Source: Methylobacterium radiotolerans JCM 2831 (lineage in GTDB: Bacteria; Pseudomonadota; Alphaproteobacteria; Rhizobiales; Beijerinckiaceae). Taken from it: a DNA stretch of 64,000 nt. Location: assembly GCF_000019725.1 (NCBI RefSeq), contig NC_010505.1, positions 4,573,001-4,637,000 of the forward strand, written 5' to 3'. The position numbers and the translations under genes are program-made. This document shows, piece by piece, positions 17,178 through 27,096 of the stretch (position 1 is its first letter; every line of letters starts with the position of its first letter). The notes below the pieces were generated by a model. It was given only the letters and a program-made list of their open reading frames with translations, did not search any database and was not told the DNA's origin.

Positions 17178-18215
17178 GTGCTCCTCGCCGTCTCGGGCGG
17201 TCCCGACTCGAGCGCCCTGATGCACGCCGCCGCGCGCCTGCGCGACGCGACCGGCGCGTCCCTGCGGGTCGCCACCGTGGATCACGGCCTGCGGTCGGAA
17301 TCGGGCGCGGAGGCCGAGGCCGTCGGCCGCGCCGCCCGGGCGCTGGGCCTGCCCCACGCAATCCTGACCTGGGCGGGCGCGAAGCCCGGCACCGGCCTGC
17401 AGGACGCGGCCCGCAGGGCCCGCTACGCCCTGCTCGCCGCCCATGCCGAGGCGGTCGGCGCCGGTCTCGTGCTGACGGGCCACACGCGGGACGACCAGGC
17501 CGAGACGGTGCTGATCCGGCTCGCGGCCGGCAGCGGCCCCGCGGGGCTCGCCGGCATGCGCGCCGAGCGCGACCTCGGCCCCGGCCTCGCCCTCGGGCGC
17601 CCGTTCCTGCACCTGCCGAAGGCGAGCCTGGTGGCGTGGTGCGCGGCGCGCGGCATCGCCTACGCGCGCGACCCCGCCAACGGCGATCCGCGCTTCGCCC
17701 GCGGCCGCCTGCGGGCGGCCTGGCCGGCCCTGGAGCGCGAGGGCCTGACCCGGGCGCGCCTCGCCCGGCTCGCCGAGCGGGCCGCCCGCGACGAGGCCGC
17801 GCTCCGGAGCGCGGCCGAGCAGGCCCTCGACGGGGCGCGGCGGTCCGGGCCGGAGACGGGCGCGGAGCTGCGCCTCGACGGGCGCGCCCTGGCGGCCCTG
17901 CCGGACGCCGTGGCCCTGCGCTGCCTCGATCTCGCCCTGGCCCGGGCCGGCGCGGCGCCGCGCCGCCTCGAGCGCCTCGAGACCCTCGTCCTCGAATCGC
18001 TCCTGCCGGCCCTGCGCCGCGGGGAGCCGGTCCGCCGCACCCTGGCGGGGTTCCTCGTCTCCGCCGACGCGGGCGGGACCGTGAGCCTCGCCCCGGCGCC
18101 GCCGCGCCGGCACGGGCCCGCAGGTGCTGCCCTCGCCGCAGGGTCCCCCGACTTACTTGGCAAGGGGGAGCCCCCCGCCTACATTGGCGAGGTGTGCACG
18201 GATGGACCGGAATAG
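17178..18215 (+). CDS. tilS: tRNA(Ile)-lysidine synthetase TilS
   Basis: ATP-dependent enzyme that converts C34 of the tRNA-Ile2 (CAU) anticodon to lysidine so it decodes AUA. The PP-loop VSGGPDSSALM is at the N-terminus, followed by VDHGLRSES, AGAKPGTGLQDAARRARY, LTGHTRDDQAETVLIRL and RPFLHLPKASLVAWC, all canonical. The start is uncertain: no ATG exists. GTG 17178 begins immediately before the PP-loop, but homologous-looking residues (ALRPWLDPAARGG) extend upstream, so a CTG at 17103, or CTG 17085 overlapping the ybgF stop, may be the true start. C-terminal domain is degenerate but of normal length. Confidence 0.88.
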   Translation: MLLAVSGGPDSSALMHAAARLRDATGASLRVATVDHGLRSESGAEAEAVGRAARALGLPHAILTWAGAKPGTGLQDAARRARYALLAAHAEAVGAGLVLTGHTRDDQAETVLIRLAAGSGPAGLAGMRAERDLGPGLALGRPFLHLPKASLVAWCAARGIAYARDPANGDPRFARGRLRAAWPALEREGLTRARLARLAERAARDEAALRSAAEQALDGARRSGPETGAELRLDGRALAALPDAVALRCLDLALARAGAAPRRLERLETLVLESLLPALRRGEPVRRTLAGFLVSADAGGTVSLAPAPPRRHGPAGAALAAGSPDLLGKGEPPAYIGEVCTDGPE

Positions 18216-18263
18216 CCGCGTGGCAGGTCCGTCCTGGGGGTCGCACACGCCAGGGATTGATCG

Positions 18264-20186
<1,923 letters not shown>

Positions 20187-20210
20187 GACCGCGCGGTCGG
20201 ATGAGCGAGG

Positions 20211-20234
20211 AGGGCGCCGCGAGGCGCCCTTTTT
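20211..20234 (+). terminator. Intrinsic terminator after ftsH
   Basis: Perfect 8-bp stem AGGGCGCC (20211-20218) and GGCGCCCT (20223-20230) with a GCGA loop and a run of five T from 20230. Position 25 bp after the ftsH stop fits. Confidence 0.85.
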
Positions 20235-20590
20235 CGTGCCGGACCGGGATTTCACCCGGATCGGGCGCCGGTTTCCTCTCCCGTGCGGGGGAGGGACGGC
20301 GTGAGGGATCAGGCCGGCCCGAGGGTGGCGCGACGCGGGCGCGCGGCAACGGTCCGCCCGATCCGGGGCCGTCGTATCCCTCACCCCAACCCTCGCCCGA
20401 ACGGGACAGGGCGCGCGTCGGGCCTCTCATCCGCGTCGGCGTTCGACCGCGACGCGTGACCATCCTCGCATCGCCCCTGACAAACGGGCCCTCCTGTCGG
20501 CAGATCGACGTCGTCAGCTTGGCCAAAGGCTCGGCGGCGTCTGCCGAATCGGAAACACAGGACCGTTCCACAGGCCGTAGCCAGATCCCG
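20235..20590. repeat. Hairpin-rich intergenic sequence between ftsH and tauE-like gene
   Basis: Contains CTCTCCCGTGCGGGGGAGGG at about 20275 and a GTGAGGGAT/ATCCCTCAC pair (about 20301 and 20376), the same vocabulary as the mdtA-mdtB gap, so a degenerate copy of the same palindromic repeat. No ORF is supported. The last ~120 bp before 20591 are less repetitive and may hold a promoter. Confidence 0.5.
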
Positions 20591-21403
20591 ATGCCGGTCT
20601 CGACCTATCTCGTCGTCGCCCTCGGCGCCGTCGTCGCCGGCTTCGTGCAGGGCCTGTCGGGCTTCGCCTTCGGGCTCACGGCCCTGTCGATCTGGGCCTG
20701 GGTGATCGACCCGCAGCTCGCCGCCGTGCTGGCCGTCTCCGGTGCCTTCACGGGCCAGGTCATCGCCGCGGTCTCGGTCCGGCGCGGGTTCGAGCCCGGG
20801 CGCCTCGCGCCCTTCATCCTCGGCGGCCTCGCCGGCATCCCCCTCGGCGTCCTCCTGCTGCCGCGGCTCGACGCCGACTGGTTCAAGATGCTCCTCGGCC
20901 TCCTGCTGGTGGTCTGGTGCCCGACCATGCTCCTCGCCCGGAACCTGCCGCGGATCACGGCCGGCGGCCGGCTCGCCGACGCTGCGGTGGGTCTCGGCGG
21001 CGGGATGATGGGCGGGCTCGGCGGCTTCACGGGCGTGCTGCCGACCCTCTGGTGCACCCTGCGCCGCTACGAGCGCGACGTGCAGCGCTCGGTGATCCAG
21101 AACTTCAACCTCGCGATGCTCAGCGTGACCCTGGCGACCTACCTCGCCGCGGGGCTCGTCACCCGGGCGACGCTGCCGATGCTGGCGGTGATCCTGCCGG
21201 CGATGCTGGTCCCGACGCTGCTCGGCACCCGGATCTATCTCGGCATCGGCGAGGTCGCCTTCCGCCGGCTCGTGCTCGGCCTGCTGACCGTCTCGGGCCT
21301 CGCGCTGGTCTCGGCCTCGGCGCCGCGGCTCCTGCAGCGTGCCGGGCGCCCCATTTCGACCGCCTTTGTCGGGGAGCACCCCGTTGACTCTGCCGGCCGC
21401 TGA
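20591..21403 (+). CDS. TauE/SafE family sulfite or sulfonate exporter-like protein
   Basis: A polytopic inner-membrane protein (270 aa) with about eight hydrophobic segments. The family pattern is seen as GFVQGLSGFAFGL near the N-terminus, GIPLGVLLLPRLD after the first repeat, then LGGGMMGGLGGFTGVLPTLW, the second-repeat equivalent, and PAMLVPTLLGTRIYLGI. Members export sulfite, sulfoacetate or related anions, but substrate cannot be read here. It is inserted between ftsH and glmM, which are neighbours in many alphaproteobacteria. No sulfur-oxidation genes are adjacent. Confidence 0.86.
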   Translation: MPVSTYLVVALGAVVAGFVQGLSGFAFGLTALSIWAWVIDPQLAAVLAVSGAFTGQVIAAVSVRRGFEPGRLAPFILGGLAGIPLGVLLLPRLDADWFKMLLGLLLVVWCPTMLLARNLPRITAGGRLADAAVGLGGGMMGGLGGFTGVLPTLWCTLRRYERDVQRSVIQNFNLAMLSVTLATYLAAGLVTRATLPMLAVILPAMLVPTLLGTRIYLGIGEVAFRRLVLGLLTVSGLALVSASAPRLLQRAGRPISTAFVGEHPVDSAGR

Positions 21404-21469
21404 GCCGCCGGCGGGCGCGATAACCTGCTAAGCTGTGCCCGGTCCGCGAGACCGGGCGCCGGAGACGTG

Positions 21470-22813
21470 ATGGTGCGCAAGTATTTCGGAACTGACGGCA
21501 TCCGGGGCCGGGCCAACGGCGTGATCACGCCGGAACTCGCCCTCAAGGTCGGTCAGGCCGCCGGCCTCGTGTTCCAGCGCGGCGACCACCGCCACCGGGT
21601 GGTGATCGGCAAGGACACCCGCCTCTCCGGCTACATGATCGAGACCGCGCTCGTCGCCGGCTTCACCTCGGTCGGCATGGACGTGCTGCTGCTCGGGCCG
21701 GTGCCGACGCCGGCCGTGGCGATGCTGACCCGCTCCATGCGGGCCGATCTCGGCGTGATGATCTCGGCCTCGCACAACCCGTTCGAGGACAACGGCATCA
21801 AGCTGTTCGGGCCCGACGGCTTCAAGCTGAACGACGCGATCGAGCACGAGATCGAGGGGCTGATCGACGCCGACATGCACAAGCGTCTCTCCGGCTCGAA
21901 CGACCTCGGCCGGGCCAAGCGCATCGAGAGCGTGCACGCCCGCTACATCGAGTTCGCCAAGCGCACGCTGCCGCGGCAGGTGACCCTGGACGGGCTGCGG
22001 GTCGTGGTCGACTGCGCCAACGGCGCGGCCTACCGGGTCGCCCCCGAGACCCTGTGGGAACTCGGCGCCGAGGTGATCGCCATCGGGACCGAGCCGGACG
22101 GGTTCAACATCAACCGGGATGTCGGCTCGACCGCGCCCGCGGCCCTGATCGACATGGTGCGCGAGCGCCGGGCCGATATCGGCATCGCGCTGGACGGCGA
22201 CGCCGACCGGGTGCTGATCGTGGACGAGAAGGGCCAGGTGGTCGACGGCGACCAGCTCATGGCCGTCGTGGCGCGCTCCTGGAAGGAGGACGAGCGCCTG
22301 ACGCAGCCGGGCGTGGTGGCGACGATCATGTCGAATCTCGGCCTGGAGCGCTTCCTCGGCGGCCTCGGCCTGAGCCTGGCCCGCACGGCGGTGGGGGACC
22401 GCTACGTCCTGGAGCACATGCGGGCGCACGGCTACAATCTCGGCGGCGAGCAGTCCGGCCACATCATCATGTCGGACTACACGACCACCGGCGACGGCCT
22501 CGTGGCCGCCCTGCAGCTCCTGAGCGTGGTGCAGCGGCAGAACCGGCCCGTGAGCGAGGTCTGCCACTGCTTCGACCCGCTGCCGCAGATCCTCAAGAAC
22601 GTCCGCTACCGGAGCGGCGAGCCCCTGCGCGAGGACAGCGTGGTCAGCGCCATCGAGCACGCCCGCGAGCGGCTCGGCAATGCCGGCCGCCTCGTGATCC
22701 GCCCGTCGGGCACCGAGCCGGTGATCCGCGTCATGGCCGAGGGCGACGACCGCGGCCTCGTCAACGCGGTGGTCGACGAGGTGGTCGACGCCGTCACCCG
22801 CGCGGCGGCCTGA
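21470..22813 (+). CDS. glmM: Phosphoglucosamine mutase GlmM
   Basis: Converts glucosamine-6-P to glucosamine-1-P for UDP-GlcNAc, hence peptidoglycan and lipid A (447 aa). Signatures: [15 protein letters not shown] at the N-terminus, the phosphoserine loop [12 protein letters not shown] with Ser101, the Mg site [13 protein letters not shown], the sugar loop [12 protein letters not shown], and the phosphate loop [18 protein letters not shown] 21470 has GGAG five bases upstream; a GTG immediately before it would add one residue. Usually follows ftsH (with or without folP) in alphaproteobacteria, here after the TauE-like gene. Confidence 0.96.
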   Translation: MVRKYFGTDGIRGRANGVITPELALKVGQAAGLVFQRGDHRHRVVIGKDTRLSGYMIETALVAGFTSVGMDVLLLGPVPTPAVAMLTRSMRADLGVMISASHNPFEDNGIKLFGPDGFKLNDAIEHEIEGLIDADMHKRLSGSNDLGRAKRIESVHARYIEFAKRTLPRQVTLDGLRVVVDCANGAAYRVAPETLWELGAEVIAIGTEPDGFNINRDVGSTAPAALIDMVRERRADIGIALDGDADRVLIVDEKGQVVDGDQLMAVVARSWKEDERLTQPGVVATIMSNLGLERFLGGLGLSLARTAVGDRYVLEHMRAHGYNLGGEQSGHIIMSDYTTTGDGLVAALQLLSVVQRQNRPVSEVCHCFDPLPQILKNVRYRSGEPLREDSVVSAIEHARERLGNAGRLVIRPSGTEPVIRVMAEGDDRGLVNAVVDEVVDAVTRAAA

Positions 22814-22898
22814 GGCCGGAGCCTCGGAGCGGCCCGGCCCGCAATCCCGGCTCCGCCCCCGGGGGGCCGGGCGCGCCGCATCGGGGCGGGATCGGTCC

Positions 22899-22931
22899 AG
22901 GTCAACCTAGGTCAGCCTAGGTCGGCGTAGG
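22899..22931. repeat. 10-bp tandem repeat (3 copies) at the 3' end of the YjbR-like gene
   Basis: AGGTCAACCT, AGGTCAGCCT and AGGTCGGCGT follow each other directly. The repeat starts outside the gene and runs over its stop codon into the last codons. Confidence 0.6.
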
Positions 22932-23253
22932 CGGCGCGCAGCTCCGCGGGTGCGGTCGTCCGCCACGCCCCCAGCAGCGCCGCCCGCAGGGTCTCTTCCG
23001 GGCAGAGGTCGAGGTCGAGATTGGTCCAGCCCCGCCGCCCCCAGGCGCCGTCGAGCGGCGCGAACAGGTCCGGCTCGGCCTCGCACAGGGCGGCCTGATC
23101 GGCGGGCGCGAGGCGCAGCACCACCCGCGCCTCCTCGACCCAGAGGGTCGCGAAGACCCGGCCGCCGACCCGGAAATCCGGGTTGCCGCTGTGGGCGCCC
23201 GCCACCGCCTCGGGCAGCATCAGCGCCAGGATGCGCACGTCGTCGGGCCCCAT
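22912..23253 (-). CDS. MmcQ/YjbR family protein
   Basis: A small (113 aa) DUF419 protein with the CyaY-like DNA-binding fold of YjbR. Seen: LPEAVAGAHSGNPDFRVGGR, the VFATLW strand, RVVLRLAPADQAAL and the C-terminal WTNLDLDLCPEETLRAALLG with AWRTTAP. Length and strand order match the family. Function is unsettled. It converges on glmM, with a 98-bp gap carrying the AGGTC tandem repeat. The ATG at 23253 is followed by GPDDVRILALML, a typical family N-terminus. Confidence 0.82.
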   Translation of the reverse strand: MGPDDVRILALMLPEAVAGAHSGNPDFRVGGRVFATLWVEEARVVLRLAPADQAALCEAEPDLFAPLDGAWGRRGWTNLDLDLCPEETLRAALLGAWRTTAPAELRAAYADLG

Positions 23254-23431
23254 GTGGATCGCTCAACTCCCGCGCGGCCCGGGCGGCCGGGCGACGCCGA
23301 TCGGGTCGCCCACGCGGCCCTTCCCCGACAGATGAACTGCGCCGACCCGGCGGCGCGACGCGGCGGAAACAAGCAAGTCTCGCCCGGTTACCCGTTTCGA
23401 CAGCTCGGCAACGGATGCGCAAGGCTAACAT

Positions 23432-23441
23432 TTAACGTTAA
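23432..23441. promoter_or_regulatory. TTAACGTTAA palindrome upstream of outer-membrane protein gene
   Basis: A perfect 10-bp palindrome 91 bp before the OMP start, in the only low-GC patch of the gap (about 23425-23455). It may be an operator or part of the promoter region; no clear -35/-10 pair could be assigned. Confidence 0.3.
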
Positions 23442-23531
23442 GCCGGATTTAAGACGTTCCTTCCATCCTGCCCTCGTACCCCGGGACCGCGCGCCGCGCG
23501 TCCGGCTCACGAGTCCAGTGAAGGAATCTCC

Positions 23532-24524
23532 ATGGCCCGCTCCAAGCTGAACGCTTTGGTGCGTAGCCTGACGCTCGCGGCGAGCGTCGGCGCGCCCTGC
23601 CTCGCCGCGGCCGCGGATCTGATGCTCCCGCCGCCCCCGCCGCCGCCGCCCCCGCCGATCGAGGTCGGCGGCGGCTGGTACCTGCGCGGCGACGTGGGCG
23701 CCAGCATCTACACCCGTCCGCGCTACAGCGACGCCTACGACTACACCGGCTACGCCGAGTCTAACCGCGCCTTCGGCAACGCGGTCGGCGGCGGCGGTTT
23801 CGCGGGCGTCGGCGTCGGCTACCAGTTCACCCCGTTCCTGCGCGGCGACATCACCGGTGAGTACCGCTACTCCACCGGCCTGCGCGGCAGCGAGTACTAC
23901 AAGGGTCCGGATTTCGATAACGGGCTCGGGTCGTACGGCGTGAACAAGTCGAGCGGCAACTTCGACTCCGCGGTGGTTCTGGCCAACGCGTATTTCGACC
24001 TCGGCACGTGGTACGGGATCACGCCGTTCATCGGCGGCGGCGTCGGCTACGCGTTCAACCACGTCTCGAGCTACTCGACCAACCAGCAGTTCACCAGCCC
24101 GACCTACGGCTACGATTACGCGAACCCGATCTACGGCTGCGGCTGCGGACAACCCTCCTACAACTACGCGCCGGTCTACGACGCGAACGGCAACGCGGTC
24201 TACAACACCAACAGCGGCAGCAAGTTCTACAAGGACAAGACCAGCGGCAGCCTCGCCTGGGCGCTCCACGCCGGTCTCGCCTACAACGTGACCGACGCGC
24301 TGAAGATCGAGCTGGCCTACCGCTACCTGAACCTCGGCAAGGCCGAGACCGGCCCGGGCTTCGTCCCGTGCTGCACCGGCAGCCTCCAGGCGATCAAGAT
24401 CAAGGACATCGAGGCGCACGACGTGAAGATCGGCCTGCGCTACTACCTCGGCGGCGTCGTGGCGGCCCCGCTGCCGCCGCTGATGCCGGAGCCGGTCCCC
24501 GGCCCGCTGGTGCGCAAGTACTGA
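23532..24524 (+). CDS. Outer-membrane beta-barrel protein (Omp25/31-like porin family)
   Basis: A 330-aa secreted barrel. The signal peptide runs to about Ala28 (LAAAADL). A run of ten prolines (residues 33-42) follows directly, then a barrel starting GGWYLRGDVGAS with alternating aromatic/Gly strands (GVGVGYQFTPFLRGDITGEY, NAYFDLGTWYGITPFIGGGV, LKIELAYRYLNLGKAE) and ending HDVKIGLRYYLGG. After this is a short proline-rich tail ending VRKY rather than the usual terminal Phe. A central loop rich in Tyr/Asn (GYDYANPIYGCGCG) is probably surface-exposed. Role is structural or porin-like; substrate unknown. Its own terminator follows. Confidence 0.85.
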   Translation: MARSKLNALVRSLTLAASVGAPCLAAAADLMLPPPPPPPPPPIEVGGGWYLRGDVGASIYTRPRYSDAYDYTGYAESNRAFGNAVGGGGFAGVGVGYQFTPFLRGDITGEYRYSTGLRGSEYYKGPDFDNGLGSYGVNKSSGNFDSAVVLANAYFDLGTWYGITPFIGGGVGYAFNHVSSYSTNQQFTSPTYGYDYANPIYGCGCGQPSYNYAPVYDANGNAVYNTNSGSKFYKDKTSGSLAWALHAGLAYNVTDALKIELAYRYLNLGKAETGPGFVPCCTGSLQAIKIKDIEAHDVKIGLRYYLGGVVAAPLPPLMPEPVPGPLVRKY

Positions 24525-24553
24525 TCGCACCTCGACCGCGATCCCACTGACAG

Positions 24554-24590
24554 GCGAAACGGCGCGGAGGGTCTCCGCGCCGTTTCGCGT
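24554..24590 (+). terminator. Terminator-like hairpin after the first outer-membrane protein gene
   Basis: A perfect 16-bp inverted repeat (24554-24569 with 24573-24588) around a GGT loop, followed by GTTTCGG. Located 30 bp after the stop. The T-run is weak, but the stem is very stable. Confidence 0.7.
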
Positions 24591-24618
24591 TTCGGCGCCC
24601 CGTCGCGACCGGGTCTGT

Positions 24619-24651
24619 TCTCGGCCGGTCCTCGGCCGGTCCTCGGCCGGT
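24619..24651. repeat. 11-bp tandem repeat (3 copies)
   Basis: CCTCGGCCGGT occurs twice in perfect form at 24630-24651, preceded by TCTCGGCCGGT and followed by the partial copy TCTTGGCC. Intergenic, between the two outer-membrane protein genes. Confidence 0.6.
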
Positions 24652-24803
24652 TCTTGGCCAGCCCAATATCCGCGACGCCGCGCCGGGACTGGCATCCCCG
24701 GATCGGGACTGACCTGTCGCAGTCGAGCAACGGAGAATTAAGGTTACCGGCATATCACCGTGTCGAGGCTCGATCCGTCTCTTTCCGTCCCAGGACGATC
24801 CCG

Positions 24804-25748
24804 ATGCGTACCGTCACCTTCCCGCTGCTGGCGGTTCTCGGTCTCTGCGGCGTGAACACCGCGCGCGCCGCCGATCTGGACTACGATTACCTGCGCGGCG
24901 CCGATTACGACCCGGTCCCGGCCCCGGTGGTCGACTGGAGCGGCGTGTATGTCGGCGGCCACGGCGGCTTCACCTCGGGCGGCCTGTCGCAGCGCAACGC
25001 GATGCAGTCCACGCTGGCGAATTACTTCGCTTACAGCACCGTGGAATCCGAGTTCAGCGTCTCGAAAATGCTGTCCCTCCCCGGCACGCGGACGCGCGGG
25101 GCCAGCTTCGGTGCCTTCGCGGGCTTCAATGTGCAGTTCGACGGGATCGTCCTCGGCATCGAGGCCGACTACACGCACACGGACCAGAACAGCTGGTCGA
25201 CCAACGGCATCAACCGGATCATGACGACCGCCGCCGGCAACTCCGAGTCGGTGAACCTGTCCGGGACGTCGAACACGCGGATCGAGGATTACGGCACCAT
25301 CCGGGGCCGCGCCGGCTACGCGTTCGGCAACCTGCTCCCCTACGTCACCGCCGGTGCCGCGATCGGCCGCGTCACGATCAACGATACCGTATCGGTCCAG
25401 AATTACGGCTACAGCGCCACCACCTACGCGGCGAACCAGGCCCTGACCACCGGGCAGCCCGCGGCGGTCTACCAGCACGGCTACGCGAGCTTCAATCCGA
25501 ACTTCCCGCTCAACAACTCGACGCCGGCCGGACAGGGCGCCCAGACCGTCCCGTACGCGCCGACGCCGCTGACCGCGAATGCCCGGACCAAGACCATCGG
25601 CGGCGTCGCCCTCGGCTTCGGCCTGGAATACGCCATCACGCCCAATATCCTGGTGCGCGGCGAGTACCAGTACGTGCGGTTCCAGGACTTCAACGGTCAC
25701 AACGCCCAGTTGAACACCGTCCGGGGTGGCGCGGCCGTCAAGTTCTGA
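24804..25748 (+). CDS. Outer-membrane beta-barrel protein (second Omp25/31-like)
   Basis: A 314-aa secreted barrel. Signal peptide MRTVTFPLLAVLGLCGVNTA, cut near ARAADLDYDY. Alphaproteobacterial Omp25/31 features: VDWSGVYVGGHGGFTSGG at the first strand, FGAFAGFNVQFDGIVLGIEA, YGTIRGRAGYAFGNLLPYVT, GFGLEYAITPNILVRGEYQY and a terminal AAVKF with C-terminal Phe, as needed for Bam recognition. The AlaAla-Asp-Leu start resembles many Methylobacterium porin-like proteins. Separate transcription from the upstream OMP gene is suggested by the terminator and 279-bp gap. Precise function unknown. Confidence 0.86.
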   Translation: MRTVTFPLLAVLGLCGVNTARAADLDYDYLRGADYDPVPAPVVDWSGVYVGGHGGFTSGGLSQRNAMQSTLANYFAYSTVESEFSVSKMLSLPGTRTRGASFGAFAGFNVQFDGIVLGIEADYTHTDQNSWSTNGINRIMTTAAGNSESVNLSGTSNTRIEDYGTIRGRAGYAFGNLLPYVTAGAAIGRVTINDTVSVQNYGYSATTYAANQALTTGQPAAVYQHGYASFNPNFPLNNSTPAGQGAQTVPYAPTPLTANARTKTIGGVALGFGLEYAITPNILVRGEYQYVRFQDFNGHNAQLNTVRGGAAVKF

Positions 25749-25779
25749 CCCTTCCTCCCGCGCCGGCCGGATCCTGACC

Positions 25780-26022
25780 ATGACTGACCGTCTCTCGAGG
25801 CTGTGGCCCCTGACGTCGCGCGCCGCGCTGCTCGCCGGTCTCGTGCTCGTCCACGGACCGGCCTTCGCGGAGCGCCGCGAGGCGCATCACCCGATGCGCC
25901 GGATCGTGCGGGTGCGCCCGCTGCCCGCCGTTCCCCCGCCCGTCCTGGTGCGGGATTACCTGCCGCGCAATCTCAACGTCCCGATGTACAACGAGCCGCC
26001 CCGCCGCGCGCCGGCCTGGTGA
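25780..26022 (+). CDS. Small secreted basic/proline-rich protein (80 aa)
   Basis: Function not recognised. The 80-residue product has a likely signal peptide (LTSRAALLAGLVLVHGPAFA, about residues 11-30) and a mature part rich in Arg and Pro (HHPMRRIVRVRPLPAVPPP, then DYLPRNLNVPMYNEPPR). ATG 25780 lies 31 bp after the preceding OMP stop, on the same strand, so it may be cotranscribed. Similar short periplasmic proteins are common in Methylobacterium. Real-gene call rests on the clean signal peptide. Confidence 0.6.
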   Translation: MTDRLSRLWPLTSRAALLAGLVLVHGPAFAERREAHHPMRRIVRVRPLPAVPPPVLVRDYLPRNLNVPMYNEPPRRAPAW

Positions 26023-26038
26023 CGCCTCCGCGCCGCCC

Positions 26039-26587
26039 TCAGTTCTCCAGCTCGCTGTCCCAGTAGAGGTAGTCGAGCCAGGTGTGATGGTACTGGCGGT
26101 GGTCGAACTCGGGCTGCCGGTGGTGCAGCTCGTAGCGCGTCGGCCGCCGGGGCTCGGTCATCAGCGGCATGTCCGCCTCGTCCGGCGTGCGGTTGGCCTT
26201 GCGCAGGTTGCAGGGCGAGCAGGCCGCCACGACGTTCTCCCAGCTCGACAAACCGCCCCGGGAGCGCGGCACCACGTGGTCGAAGGTCAGGCCGCCCGAG
26301 GGCAGCCGCAGGCCGCAATACTGGCAGCTGAAACCGTCGCGCAGGTAGATGTTGTAGCGGGTGAAGGCCGGGCTGCGGGCCAGCGCCACGTAGTTCTTCA
26401 GCGCCACCACGCTCGGCACCCGCAGGGCGCGGGAGGGCGAGCGCGCCTCGACGTCGTAGCTCGCCACCAGGGTGACGCGGTCGAGGAACAGGGCCGTGAA
26501 GGCGTCCTTCCACGACCAGAGGGAGAGCGGATTGTACGAGAGCGGCCGATAATCCGCGTTGAGGACGAGGGTTTGGAGATCCATCAT
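26039..26587 (-). CDS. HNH endonuclease family protein
   Basis: A 182-aa protein with the widespread alphaproteobacterial HNH form: N-terminal LVLNADYRPLSYNPLSLWSW and LKNYVALARSPAFTRYNIYL, then zinc Cys pair CQYCGLRL, catalytic LTFDHVVPRSRGG, SWENVVAACSPCNLRKANRTP (the N and second Cys pair), and a Tyr/His-rich tail. All HNH residues look intact. Such stand-alone proteins occur in most genomes of this class, and their cellular role is unclear (possibly repair). Two ATGs in tandem open the gene, so it may start one codon later. Confidence 0.88.
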   Translation of the reverse strand: MMDLQTLVLNADYRPLSYNPLSLWSWKDAFTALFLDRVTLVASYDVEARSPSRALRVPSVVALKNYVALARSPAFTRYNIYLRDGFSCQYCGLRLPSGGLTFDHVVPRSRGGLSSWENVVAACSPCNLRKANRTPDEADMPLMTEPRRPTRYELHHRQPEFDHRQYHHTWLDYLYWDSELEN

Positions 26588-27096
26588 CGGCGCGACTCTT
26601 CGGACTAGCTCTAGCGCGTGAGACGCGCGGGACCATGCCGCCGCCCCGCCGGCCCGTCCGAACCGGCCCGGGGCCGATGCAGGACGAGCCGGCGCGCGGA
26701 GCGACGGCTTGACGGGAGAGACGGAGGGAACAACAGGGCGACGGGCCGGCGCGCGGGGGCGCCGGTCGATGCGGTAGCATCCGGAACGCGGCCGGGCCGG
26801 GCCGGCATCGCCACCGGCCGCGCCCTTTCGCGTAGCAACGAAAAGGCCCTGTCCATCAGGTGTTCATCTAATCCCAGCGTGACACCCTTGTGAAGCTTTT
26901 CCGGATGAGCCCCGGGGACGCACCCACAGCGGGCTCGCAGAGACGGGACCCGGTCCGGGGTGGGCAGGGGCACGGTTTCGCCCTATTGCTCGCCCAGAGC
27001 GCCCGGCCGCCAGGAGGCCCGCCCGGTCCCCGATCGCCGCCGATTCGCCGATGCCGGACTCCGGCCGGCCGCCGCGCGCCCGACGAGAGGTTGCTC
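26588..27096. other. Intergenic region between HNH and MscS-like genes
   Basis: About 509 bp. A weak hairpin CTTTCG/CGAAAAG lies at about 26825-26845, near the only low-GC segment (26835-26900), which is a plausible promoter site for the MscS gene. No ORF, tRNA or terminator could be supported in the remainder. Confidence 0.4.
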
